7,700 bases of DNA from Pseudomonadota bacterium (GTDB taxonomy: Bacteria > Desulfobacterota > Syntrophia > Syntrophales > JADFWA01). The notes beneath the pieces were generated by a model. It did not search any database, was not told the DNA's origin, and saw only the letters and a list, made by a program, of their open reading frames with translations. The stretch is taken from NCBI GenBank assembly GCA_015222855.1, contig JADFWA010000177.1, positions 1 to 7,700 on the forward strand, written 5' to 3'. Within the stretch, counting starts at the first letter, position 1. Each line of letters opens with the position of its first letter. Shown in pieces: positions 1-5,393 of the stretch. The translations under genes and the position numbers were made by a program.

Positions 1-1
1 A

Positions 2-580
2 GGCTGTGGCGTCCAGGCACGCACGCAACTCGCGCGTACAATGGAAGTACGAAAACTAAAGACCATCAAAGTGTGGCAGTTCAGGGCGGAAGATAAGCAG
101 GCCGAGCGGTTTCGCAACTGGGCGAAAAGAACATACAACCTGGAAACAATAATCTCCCCTGATATTGATGAAGTAACAACAGACGTCGATATTCTCTTCA
201 CAACGACTCCATCCAACAAGCCGCTGGTAAACAGAGTTTCACCAGGCACCCACATCAACGCCATCGGCGCTGATGCCAAGGGAAAACAGGAAATCAACCC
301 GAAAATTCTGAAACAGGCAAAGCTGATCATTGACGATTGGGCCCAGGCGTCACACAGCGGCGAAATAAATGTCCCTTTTCGCAAAAGACAGATTGCAAAA
401 AAAGATATTTACGCGCAGCTCGGAGAAATTGCCGCGGGAAAGAAAAAAGGAAGAACATCAGAGGAGGAAATTACACTCTTCGATTCCACAGGTCTTGCGA
501 TTCAAGATATATCCTGTGCCTACACCGTCTATAAAGAGCTCAAAGACAGGGCAGGTATCAGGCGGATCAAGTTGTTTTAG
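2..580 (+). CDS. Ornithine cyclodeaminase / alanine dehydrogenase family protein, 3' part (5' end outside window)
   Basis: The reading frame is open from base 2 to the TAG at 578-580, giving 192 residues. The family is usually about 320-330 residues, so roughly the first 130 are missing. An in-frame ATG at 41 is internal: codons before it already read GCGVQARTQ, the family's Rossmann dinucleotide-binding loop (GxGxQA). Further family marks are a TTTPS segment followed by a PGTHINAIGAD segment, a DD..Q..HSGEIN segment, and a C-terminal TLFDSTGLAIQD segment, which sits near the end of mu-crystallin/OCD proteins. The family are cytoplasmic NAD(P)-dependent enzymes: some deaminate ornithine to proline, others interconvert alanine and pyruvate or reduce cyclic imines. 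The pattern reminds me of the archaeal alanine dehydrogenase branch, but the substrate-binding N-terminal half is not visible, so I leave the substrate open. The gene converges with tyrA across a 71-bp gap filled by a period-7 repeat. Confidence 0.9.
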   Translation, partial: GCGVQARTQLARTMEVRKLKTIKVWQFRAEDKQAERFRNWAKRTYNLETIISPDIDEVTTDVDILFTTTPSNKPLVNRVSPGTHINAIGADAKGKQEINPKILKQAKLIIDDWAQASHSGEINVPFRKRQIAKKDIYAQLGEIAAGKKKGRTSEEEITLFDSTGLAIQDISCAYTVYKELKDRAGIRRIKLF

Positions 581-598
581 ACGGTCAGTTTTGAAATC

Positions 599-675
599 CG
601 TTATTCGCAATTCGGATATCGAAAACCGAAAACCGGAAACCGATTTACGATTTACGTTTTACGAATTTCGAGTTT
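599..675. repeat. Eleven-unit period-7 array (CGNNNNN), quasi-palindromic
   Basis: CG recurs every 7 bp for eleven consecutive units: CGTTATT, CGCAATT, CGGATAT, CGAAAAC twice, CGGAAAC, CGATTTA twice, CGTTTTA, CGAATTT, CGAGTTT. The left half is A-rich after CG and the right half T-rich, so the array folds imperfectly on itself about position 634. For example, 594-607 pairs with 662-675 at about 10 of 14 positions. It fills the gap between two convergent genes and overlaps the last 24 bp of tyrA, supplying that gene's stop codon. There is no run of T after a compact stem, so a classical intrinsic terminator is not evident, though a structure-based bidirectional stop is possible. Confidence 0.75.
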
Positions 676-1437
676 CAAGGCATTTTTCCTGATCATTTCC
701 GTCAAACCCCCTGCATCTCTTTTATCAATCAACTCCTTCAGCTCAGATAAGGTTTTCTCGTAAATATCAACAAGTTCATTGATGTCCGGATTCGAGGTAA
801 TTATTTCGGCATACAGTCTCGGATTATTGTCAAAAATCTTCTTCAGGATACCGATCTTGATATTGAAAACGGGAGTGGCGAAATCCTTCAGTTCCGAAAG
901 ATCTGCCCCCATTTTACCAAGGACCATTCCCATCGCAATCGTGTTCAGATGATTCAACCCCTGAACAATTGTCATCAACCTGTCATGCCTCTCCGGTGTC
1001 GTCTCAACGACATGCGCACCGTTCCTTTTCAGAACATCCCTCAACCAGTGAATCCACCTTTCAGTCCTTGCAGGGCAGAGGACAACGTTTTGTCCGGCAA
1101 GCGTATCGATATCCGGTCCGAAGAGGGGATGTGTCCCTATCACCTCCGATACGGAATGTTCCAGCATGAATTTCACCGGCTCTACCTTCAGGGAGGTAAA
1201 ATCCATCAACAAAGTTCCCCTCCTCATGTGAGGGCCGACCTGTTCGATGATCTCGCAGGTGACCCCGATCGGCACACTGACGATAACAACATCACATTTT
1301 TCGGCCATAGCAGGCATATCCATGCCGATTTTTCTGCCGGATACATGAACGGCATACCCTTCCCTCTTAAAAAAATCGGCAAACCACCTCCCGATACCGC
1401 CGGTACCGCCGATTATTCCTATTTCAAAATTTTTCAT
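652..1437 (-). CDS. tyrA: Prephenate dehydrogenase (TyrA), archaeal-like form
   Basis: This 261-residue cytoplasmic enzyme should catalyse the NAD(P)+-dependent oxidative decarboxylation of prephenate to 4-hydroxyphenylpyruvate, the tyrosine branch after chorismate. The N-terminal Rossmann domain opens with IGGTGGIG (residues 9-16, GxGxxG), and VSGRK (33-37) ends the second strand where NAD-specific relatives carry an acidic residue, so NADP+ use is possible. THPLFGP (102-108) carries the catalytic His103. ERHD (149-152) and GLNH (160-163) match the conserved His motifs of the helical domain. There is no fused chorismate mutase or ACT domain. From memory the protein resembles the Methanocaldococcus-type TyrA (IGGTGG start, HPxFGP) more than short AroQ-lacking bacterial forms. 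The ATG start is supported by AGAGGT about 9 bp upstream. It is third after aroK and aroC, 146 bp behind aroC. The final residues KLEIRKT and the TAA stop come from the period-7 repeat. Confidence 0.93.
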   Translation of the reverse strand: MKNFEIGIIGGTGGIGRWFADFFKREGYAVHVSGRKIGMDMPAMAEKCDVVIVSVPIGVTCEIIEQVGPHMRRGTLLMDFTSLKVEPVKFMLEHSVSEVIGTHPLFGPDIDTLAGQNVVLCPARTERWIHWLRDVLKRNGAHVVETTPERHDRLMTIVQGLNHLNTIAMGMVLGKMGADLSELKDFATPVFNIKIGILKKIFDNNPRLYAEIITSNPDINELVDIYEKTLSELKELIDKRDAGGLTEMIRKNALKLEIRKT

Positions 1438-1466
1438 GTAAGAAAACCTCTATGGATTCGTTATCC

Positions 1467-1481
1467 TTCTCGCAATGACAG
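1467..1481 (-). repeat. TGTCATTGCGAG-type dispersed repeat fragment
   Basis: The minus strand reads CTGTCATTGCGAGAA. I recall TCATTGCGAG as the core of a dispersed repeat found between genes in many unrelated bacteria. Only this one copy is in the window, so its repeat status rests on memory. It lies upstream of the tyrA ribosome binding site and directly beside the 1486-1506 hairpin. Confidence 0.4.
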
Positions 1482-1485
1482 AACT

Positions 1486-1506
1486 GGGCGGGGATAAACC
1501 CCGCCC
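1486..1506. repeat. GTAGGGGCG-type REP-like hairpin
   Basis: GGGCGGGG (1486-1493), loop ATAAA, CCCCGCCC (1499-1506) form a perfect 8-bp G+C-rich stem. Read on the minus strand the block starts GTAGGGGCG (1510-1502), the same nine bases that open the hairpin at 5195-5203. Two different stem sequences behind one conserved head suggest a REP-like family, as seen with IS200/IS605-related REP-associated transposases (inference; no transposase is in the window). No T-run follows on either strand, so it is unlikely to be an intrinsic terminator between aroC and tyrA. Confidence 0.6.
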
Positions 1507-1516
1507 CTACAGCTTT

Positions 1517-1549
1517 GCACGGATAAATCCGTCTGAGGCGGATCCGTGC
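1517..1549. repeat. Imperfect palindrome with two alternative stems
   Basis: GCACGGAT (1517-1524) pairs perfectly with ATCCGTGC (1542-1549). Inside it, ATCCG (1527-1531) can pair with CGGAT (1539-1543) around a TCTGAGG loop, using bases shared with the outer stem. It lies just downstream of the aroC stop on the minus strand. It may be a dispersed repeat or an RNA-stabilising 3' hairpin. Mutually exclusive pairing is visible, but nothing shows that it acts as a switch. Confidence 0.45.
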
Positions 1550-1583
1550 CACCCACCAAATTCCCTGTTTTATTTTGATGCCA

Positions 1584-2639
1584 CTACCCCTGCAAAGCTC
1601 TCTGTCTCAACAGATGATCCGCAAGCACGATACTGACCATCGCCTCGCAAACGGGAATGATGCGGGGAATTACCGAGACATCATGCCTTCCCTTTATCGA
1701 TATCCTCACCGGATTTCCATTAACATCAATAGTTTGCTGCTCCTTTTCGATGGATGAAATCGGTTTACAGGCAACCCTGATGATTATTTCATCTCCATTG
1801 GTGATACCGGCAAGTATCCCTCCTGCGTTGTTCGTCAGAAACCCATCCGGAGTAATGGGATCGTTACACTGAGAACCCGACATCCTTGCGGCCTGAAAAC
1901 CCGCGCCTATTTCCACACCCTTGACCGTCCCGATACCCATGAGCGCCCTGACCAGATCGGCATCAATTTTGTCGAAGACCGGCTCCCCCAGACCGGCCGG
2001 ACATCCCCTGACCAGAATCTCCACAATACCCCCGACAGAGTCCCCGCAGGCCTTTGCTTCCTTTAACTTTTCCTCCATTTTTTTGACTGCATCGCCGTCT
2101 GGACATCTCAAGTAGTTATTATCTATCTCATCATAAGATATCCGTTCCGCGGCAATGCCGCCCAGTTCTACGGTACAGGCTGTAACTTTTATACCGATAT
2201 CTCCGATAATCTTTCTGGCAATGGCGCCGGCGGCCACGCGGGCCGCGGTTTCCCTGCCGGAGGCGCGTCCCCCTCCCCTGTGGTCACGGATTCCATACTT
2301 TTTATAATAGGTAAAATCCCCATGCCCGGGCCTGAAGATATCCTTCAGCTCATCGTAGGCCTCGCTTCTTGCATCCCTGTTTTTGATGATCATGGAAATC
2401 GGAGTCCCTGTTGTCCTGCTCTCAAAAATACCGGAGAGTATTTCCACGATGTCTTCCTCCCGTCTCGGCGAGGCTGCCGGGCCACTGCCCGGCCTTCTCC
2501 TGTCCAGCTCCTTCTGTATGTCCGATTCATTCAGGTCGATGTTGGGGGGACATCCCTCCACAACAACCCCCGTTGCCCTGCCATGAGACTCTCCCCAGGT
2601 GGTAACCCTGAAGAGTATCCCTGTTGAATTTCCTGACAT
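1584..2639 (-). CDS. aroC: Chorismate synthase
   Basis: This 351-residue enzyme performs the last shikimate-pathway step, the anti-1,4-elimination of phosphate from 5-enolpyruvylshikimate 3-phosphate to give chorismate, with reduced FMN as non-consumed cofactor. Length is normal for the family. All three family signatures are present: WGESHG (15-20, with catalytic-type His19), the long GHGDFTYYKKYGIRDHRGGG block from 105 with His106, continuing into RASGRET (125-131), and GRHD (317-320) followed by VIPR. RRRPG (47-51) is intact. The stretch after it reads SGPAASPRRE rather than the common SRxTTxRxE, a variation in the loop rather than loss of the arginine cluster. The ATG is backed by AAGGAG 5 bp upstream on the minus strand. 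The gene is second in the aroK-aroC-tyrA block, 152 bp after aroK, and both flanking gaps are repeat-filled, so co-transcription is likely but not proven by overlap. Confidence 0.97.
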   Translation of the reverse strand: MSGNSTGILFRVTTWGESHGRATGVVVEGCPPNIDLNESDIQKELDRRRPGSGPAASPRREEDIVEILSGIFESRTTGTPISMIIKNRDARSEAYDELKDIFRPGHGDFTYYKKYGIRDHRGGGRASGRETAARVAAGAIARKIIGDIGIKVTACTVELGGIAAERISYDEIDNNYLRCPDGDAVKKMEEKLKEAKACGDSVGGIVEILVRGCPAGLGEPVFDKIDADLVRALMGIGTVKGVEIGAGFQAARMSGSQCNDPITPDGFLTNNAGGILAGITNGDEIIIRVACKPISSIEKEQQTIDVNGNPVRISIKGRHDVSVIPRIIPVCEAMVSIVLADHLLRQRALQG

Positions 2640-2665
2640 GTTTGCTCCTTTTCTGTTTTTAGCAG

Positions 2666-2828
2666 TTATTCAGCCACCAAGGCACAAAGTCACTAAGATT
2701 GTATCATAATTCTTTTGATGCCGAGGTTCATGATAACCAAAAACATTTTTGTTAATGAAATTTCCCCGAAATTATAGGAAAATATAAAATTTTACGCTTT
2801 GTGTCTTGGTGACTTTGTGGCTGAGTAA
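2666..2828. repeat. Period-8 inverted repeat (CACNAAGN units) around the aroK-aroC gap
   Basis: The left arm, 2666-2697, contains CACCAAGG, CACAAAGT, CACTAAGA after TTATTCAGC. The right arm, 2797-2828, reversed and complemented, contains CACAAAGT, CACCAAGA, CACAAAG after TTACTCAGC. The 32-nt arms match at 26 positions in inverted orientation, with 99 bp of A+T-rich DNA between them that holds no recognisable gene. The right arm is the coding end of aroK. The same units recur at 4300-4440 and 5221-5252. Base changes sit mainly at positions 4 and 8 of the unit, so the phase is conserved while the sequence drifts. Confidence 0.75.
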
Positions 2829-3346
2829 TTATGTTTTTTAAAAAATCTGCAAACTTCGTCCACTATTTCATCTATACTTTTTTTCGATGTATCGATGGTA
2901 ATATCTGCCAACCGGCGATAGATCGGTGTTCTCATCTCGAGCACATCCACGGTTTCCCTGTAAAGATCATTATCTGAAAGTGCAGGTCTTTGTTCGCCGC
3001 TGACCTTATCTCTTCCCATCCTTTCGATAATTGTCCCCACATCGGCGGAAAGCCAGACAAAGACACCCATTTTCTTCAGGACATCCAGATTTTCTTCATC
3101 CATAACCGCCCCGCCACCCGTCGCAATCACGCTCTTTTTAACGGTGGAAAGTCTTTTAATAGTCTCCTTTTCCTCTTTGCGAAAAGCCTCCCATCCCTTT
3201 TCTTCGACGATTTCTCTGATGGTTTTTCCGGTGTGCTTTTTTATAAGCTCATCCGTATCATAGAAGGGGATTTGCAACCTTTCTGCAATCCTTCTTCCTA
3301 TAATTGATTTCCCTGTGCCACGGTAGCCTATCAAAACAATGTTCAC
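2792..3346 (-). CDS. aroK: Shikimate kinase
   Basis: The enzyme phosphorylates shikimate at the 3-OH with ATP, two steps before AroC. From the GTG at 3346 the protein has 184 residues, slightly longer than the usual 165-180. GYRGTGKS (7-14) is the Walker A P-loop. Asp30 and Asp32 in FYDTD, Arg56 in AFRKEE and Gly77-79 fit the magnesium and shikimate contacts known in the family. RPAL (120-123) is the lid arginine, and RTPIYRRLAD (139-148) holds the late shikimate-binding Arg. I prefer GTG because MNIVLIGYRG is a typical start and GGGGT lies 5 bp upstream. A TTG at 3358 would add four residues (LGYT) with a poorer site. The last residues, about YSATKSPRHKA plus TAA, are encoded by the right arm of the period-8 repeat and have no expected role in the fold. 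It is first in the block. Confidence 0.95.
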   Translation of the reverse strand: MNIVLIGYRGTGKSIIGRRIAERLQIPFYDTDELIKKHTGKTIREIVEEKGWEAFRKEEKETIKRLSTVKKSVIATGGGAVMDEENLDVLKKMGVFVWLSADVGTIIERMGRDKVSGEQRPALSDNDLYRETVDVLEMRTPIYRRLADITIDTSKKSIDEIVDEVCRFFKKHNYSATKSPRHKA

Positions 3347-3350
3347 GGTG

Positions 3351-3355
3351 TACCC
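3351..3355 (-). promoter_or_regulatory. Ribosome binding site deciding the aroK start
   Basis: The minus strand reads TTGGGGTACACCGTG: GGGGT lies 5 bp ahead of the GTG codon at 3346. For the alternative TTG at 3358 the nearest purine-rich site is GGATGG, 9 bp away. This favours GTG, though not decisively. Confidence 0.4.
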
Positions 3356-3450
3356 CAAAAATTATCCATCCGCCATCAATAGATACATCCATACTTTACA
3401 GGAATCCATATTACCACACAACAAGTTTTGTATCCTCTGCCAGATTAAAT

Positions 3451-3479
3451 TTGCTATTTGGGGAATTTTTGAATATTAT
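3451..3479 (+). promoter_or_regulatory. Sigma70-like promoter for the TPM-domain gene
   Basis: TTGCTA (3451-3456) and TATTAT (3474-3479) are separated by exactly 17 bp. The -35 box differs from TTGACA at two positions and the -10 box from TATAAT at one. Transcription would begin near 3486, leaving a leader of about 20 nt before the GGTGA ribosome site and the ATG at 3506. It lies in the divergent gap between aroK and this gene. I see no equally good promoter for aroK on the other strand. Confidence 0.5.
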
Positions 3480-3505
3480 ACAACGAGATAAATCGGTGAT
3501 ATAAA

Positions 3506-4297
3506 ATGGATAAATTTACAAAATCGTCATCCCAATTCAGAAGCTTAATCTCGATTTTACTCGTTGCGGTATTGCTGTTTCTGTTTGCCCCCAATTCTTT
3601 CGCGAATGAAAAGTTTCCAAAACCAGTGGGTGCCGTCAACGATTTCGCCGGGGTCATCCCGCCTCAATATGAAAGGGCGATGAACAGTCTGGCCATTGAG
3701 GTGCTGCAGAAGACCGGGACATCGGTTGTTGTCGCCACCTTTAAGAGTATCGGAGATAATGACCCTGCTGACTTCGCAAACAGGCTGTATGAGGCATGGG
3801 GCATCGGGAAAAAGGGAGAGGACAAGGGTGTGCTTATCTTCCTTGCCGTCAAGGAGAGAAGGGTGAGGATTGAAACCGGCTACGGGGTTGAGGGGATACT
3901 CCCCGACGGCCGTGTCGGCGAGATACTGGACAGATATGTCGTGCCATATCTCAAAAAGGGGAATTACGGCAAGGGTCTGTCAAACGCCATGGTGGCCGTA
4001 TCAACAATTGTGGCCAAAGATGCAAAGGTTTCCTTAACGGGGAAATCACCGCCCTATAAATCGAGAACACACAGGACAGGCAAGGGAGGCAATCTTTTTT
4101 CTCTCATCCTGCTCATCATTATTATTACAATGCTCTTGGGCACAAGACGGGGGAGAGCTATGCTCCCGTTTCTCCTGCTTATGCTGCTTATGGGCGGAGG
4201 TGGCAGGGTTGGGGGCGGTTTCGGCGGCTTCGGCGGGGGTTTTGGAGGCTTTGGCGGTGGAATGAGCGGCGGCGGCGGTGCTGGTCGTGGATTTTAA
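3506..4297 (+). CDS. Secreted TPM-domain (YgcG-like) protein with Gly-rich tail
   Basis: This 263-residue protein has an N-terminal signal sequence: basic start, hydrophobic run at about 14-28, and a likely cleavage after SFA (31-33). The mature part opens with the TPM domain (about 39-172), marked by VNDFAGVI (44-51), DKGVLIFLAVKERRVRIETG (106-125) and ILPDGRVGEIL (131-141). Next come a basic linker, two hydrophobic segments (about 198-211 and 219-229) and a tail of Gly and Phe (230-263) with GGGFGGFGGG repeats. This order is standard for the YgcG family. Some TPM proteins have phosphatase activity and the plant relative TLP18.3/Psb32 acts in photosystem II repair, but the bacterial role is poorly defined, so membrane-attached, periplasm-facing is as far as I go. 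Start: ATG with GGTGA about 7 bp upstream. A large compound repeat starts 3 bp after the stop. It is not in an obvious operon with a LemA gene, a frequent partner elsewhere. Confidence 0.9.
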   Translation: MDKFTKSSSQFRSLISILLVAVLLFLFAPNSFANEKFPKPVGAVNDFAGVIPPQYERAMNSLAIEVLQKTGTSVVVATFKSIGDNDPADFANRLYEAWGIGKKGEDKGVLIFLAVKERRVRIETGYGVEGILPDGRVGEILDRYVVPYLKKGNYGKGLSNAMVAVSTIVAKDAKVSLTGKSPPYKSRTHRTGKGGNLFSLILLIIIITMLLGTRRGRAMLPFLLLMLLMGGGGRVGGGFGGFGGGFGGFGGGMSGGGGAGRGF

Positions 4298-4299
4298 TT

Positions 4300-4440
4300 C
4301 CGCCACTAAGACACTAAGACACAAAGAAAGAAAAACAGCTTAATTGGTTCAATTGGTTTCATTAGTTAACCAACAGAACCAATCGAACCAATTAAACCAA
4401 TAGAACATATTTACTTTGTGTCTTCGTGCCTTGGTGGCTG
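4300..4440. repeat. Compound nested palindrome, copy 1 (period 8 outside, period 9 inside)
   Basis: The outer arms 4300-4326 and 4414-4440 are inverted copies matching at 23 of 27 positions. Each has three 8-bp units: CACTAAGA, CACTAAGA, CACAAAG on the left and, reverse-complemented, CACCAAGG, CACGAAGA, CACAAAG on the right. Inside is a second inverted repeat, 4340-4395, centred on GTTAAC (4365-4370), with 26 of 31 matches and 9-bp phasing (GTTCAATTG, GTTTCATTA on the left). The element starts 3 bp after one stop codon and ends 11 bp before the ribosome site of the next gene, so it fills the gap. No open reading frame, transposase or target duplication is evident. Confidence 0.8.
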
Positions 4441-4461
4441 AATAATAAAGTGAGGTGAAAA

Positions 4462-5208
4462 ATGGCTAAAAAACCTGAAGAAATATTTTCAGAAATAACT
4501 AGTGACTTCAATAAGGTCTTTGGAGATGACCTTATCTCTATCATTCTCTACGGAAGCGGCGCCGGAGATGATTACATTCCCGGAAAATCCGATCTCAATT
4601 TTCTTGTTGTACTTTCAGAAGAAGGAATAAATAATTTGGAGTGGGCTATTGATGTGGTTTCCAGGTGGAGAAAGAAAAAGGTGGCAACACCTCTCTTTAT
4701 GACAAAATCCTACATTGACTCTTCACTTGATTCATACCCCATTGAATTTCTCAACATGAAAAGAAGTTACGTCACCGTCTTCGGGGAAGATGTGCTGAAA
4801 AAATTGTCCTTTGAGCCCGGCCTTCTCAGGCTGCAGTGTGAAAGAGAGTTGAAAGGAAAGATACTCCATTTAAGGGAAGGGCTCCTGGAAACCGAAGGGA
4901 AGGAAAAAAGGATTCGGGACCTGATCAAGATATCCCTCACCGCCTTCATCTCTATCTTTAAGGCGCTCCTGTATCTAAAGGAGGTAGAGATACCCAGCGG
5001 CAGACGGGAAGTAATTAAATCCGTTGCCGGGGAGTTTGGAATAGACCCCGGCATCTTCCTGAAATGCACAGATATTAAGGAAGACATAGGAAGGTTTTCA
5101 CCCTCCGAAATAAAGGAAATATTTAAGGCGTATCTTATGGAAGTGAGAAGATTGTCTGTGATAGTTGATAAATTAATTGTAACTACTCAGGGATGTAGGG
5201 GCGTATAG
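4462..5208 (+). CDS. Nucleotidyltransferase-fold protein with variant metal motif
   Basis: This 248-residue soluble protein has no signal or membrane segment. Residues 25-51 fit the pol-beta-type nucleotidyltransferase core: strand IILYGSG (27-33), then SDLN (43-46) at the spacing of the hG[GS]-x(9-13)-Dh[DE] motif. The second acidic residue is Asn46 here, while Asp44 is kept and Glu95 in PIEFLN could be the third carboxylate. The rest (about 110-238) is predicted helical and charged, as in the substrate-binding part of kanamycin-nucleotidyltransferase-like proteins. Known relatives transfer nucleotides to small molecules, proteins or tRNA, or serve as antitoxin-like partners. I cannot name a substrate and activity is uncertain. 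A strong GAGGTG lies 4 bp before the ATG. The tail GCRGV and the TAG stop fall in a REP-like hairpin. The gene stands between two copies of one compound repeat, with no partner toxin gene beside it. Confidence 0.75.
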   Translation: MAKKPEEIFSEITSDFNKVFGDDLISIILYGSGAGDDYIPGKSDLNFLVVLSEEGINNLEWAIDVVSRWRKKKVATPLFMTKSYIDSSLDSYPIEFLNMKRSYVTVFGEDVLKKLSFEPGLLRLQCERELKGKILHLREGLLETEGKEKRIRDLIKISLTAFISIFKALLYLKEVEIPSGRREVIKSVAGEFGIDPGIFLKCTDIKEDIGRFSPSEIKEIFKAYLMEVRRLSVIVDKLIVTTQGCRGV

Positions 5209-5222
5209 CAATACGCCCGTAC
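5195..5222. repeat. GTAGGGGCG-type REP-like hairpin overlapping a gene end
   Basis: GGGCGTAT (5199-5206), loop AGCA, ATACGCCC (5211-5218) form a perfect 8-bp stem. The flanks GTA (5195-5197) and TAC (5220-5222) extend it across one G/G mismatch. It shares GTAGGGGCG with the hairpin at 1486-1510 on the other strand. The TAG stop of the upstream gene is at 5206-5208, at the stem tip. There is no T-run after it. Confidence 0.65.
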
Positions 5223-5355
5223 CAAAGACACAAAGTGGCAGAGGCACAAAGGAATAAAAAAACAGTTTCATTAGTTCAATTAGTTTCATTCGTTTCATTG
5301 GTCAGTTAACCAATAGAACTAACAGAACCAATTAAACCAATAGAACATATTTACT
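5221..5355. repeat. Compound nested palindrome, copy 2
   Basis: It begins with four period-8 units (ACCAAAGA, CACAAAGT, GGCAGAGG, CACAAAGG; 5221-5252). A long period-9 hairpin follows: 5265-5302 pairs with 5309-5346 at 30 of 38 positions counting G-T pairs, around the loop CAGTTA. Its left arm is four 9-bp units, GTTTCATTA, GTTCAATTA, GTTTCATTC, GTTTCATTG. Positions 5325-5355 are identical over 31 bp to 4385-4415 in copy 1. The closing period-8 arm of copy 1 has decayed here: TTTACTATGTG instead of TTTACTTTGTG, then unrelated sequence. The element fills the gap up to about 20 bp before the next ribosome site. Confidence 0.8.
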
Positions 5356-5393
5356 ATGTGTTCTGTAAACCCGGATGAAAGGAAGATAAGGAT

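Noticed and set aside
41..43. ATG at 41 as the true start of the first gene
   Set aside because: Codons before it in the same frame encode the GxGxQA dinucleotide-binding loop, so the gene begins outside the window.
949..1497. 182-residue open frame on the + strand
   Set aside because: It is antisense to tyrA, has no recognisable domain, and crosses the intergenic hairpin. The tyrA frame carries all the conserved motifs.
1486..1506. Intrinsic terminator between aroC and tyrA
   Set aside because: The stem is strong, but neither strand has a T-run after it, and a GTAGGGGCG-headed relative at 5195 overlaps a coding end, which fits a dispersed repeat better.
2483..2520. Loss of a key arginine in AroC at SGPAASPRRE
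   Set aside because: The RRRPG cluster ahead of it and the PRRE after it are intact. The change is in a variable loop and I recall similar loops in related bacteria.
2698..2796. Small mobile element (MITE) bounded by the period-8 arms
   Set aside because: The interior is A+T-rich without a second copy in the window, no target-site duplication is visible, and one arm is coding sequence. The arms are better explained as the repeat itself.
4046..4324. Ala/Thr/Ser-rich open frame on the - strand
   Set aside because: It is the reverse of the glycine-rich TPM-protein tail, and its composition is explained by the complement of Gly codons.
4300..5355. CRISPR-like repetition
   Set aside because: The units are 8-9 bp and contiguous, with no spacers of constant length and no 25-40 bp direct repeat in series. 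The only long exact repeat occurs twice, 0.94 kb apart.
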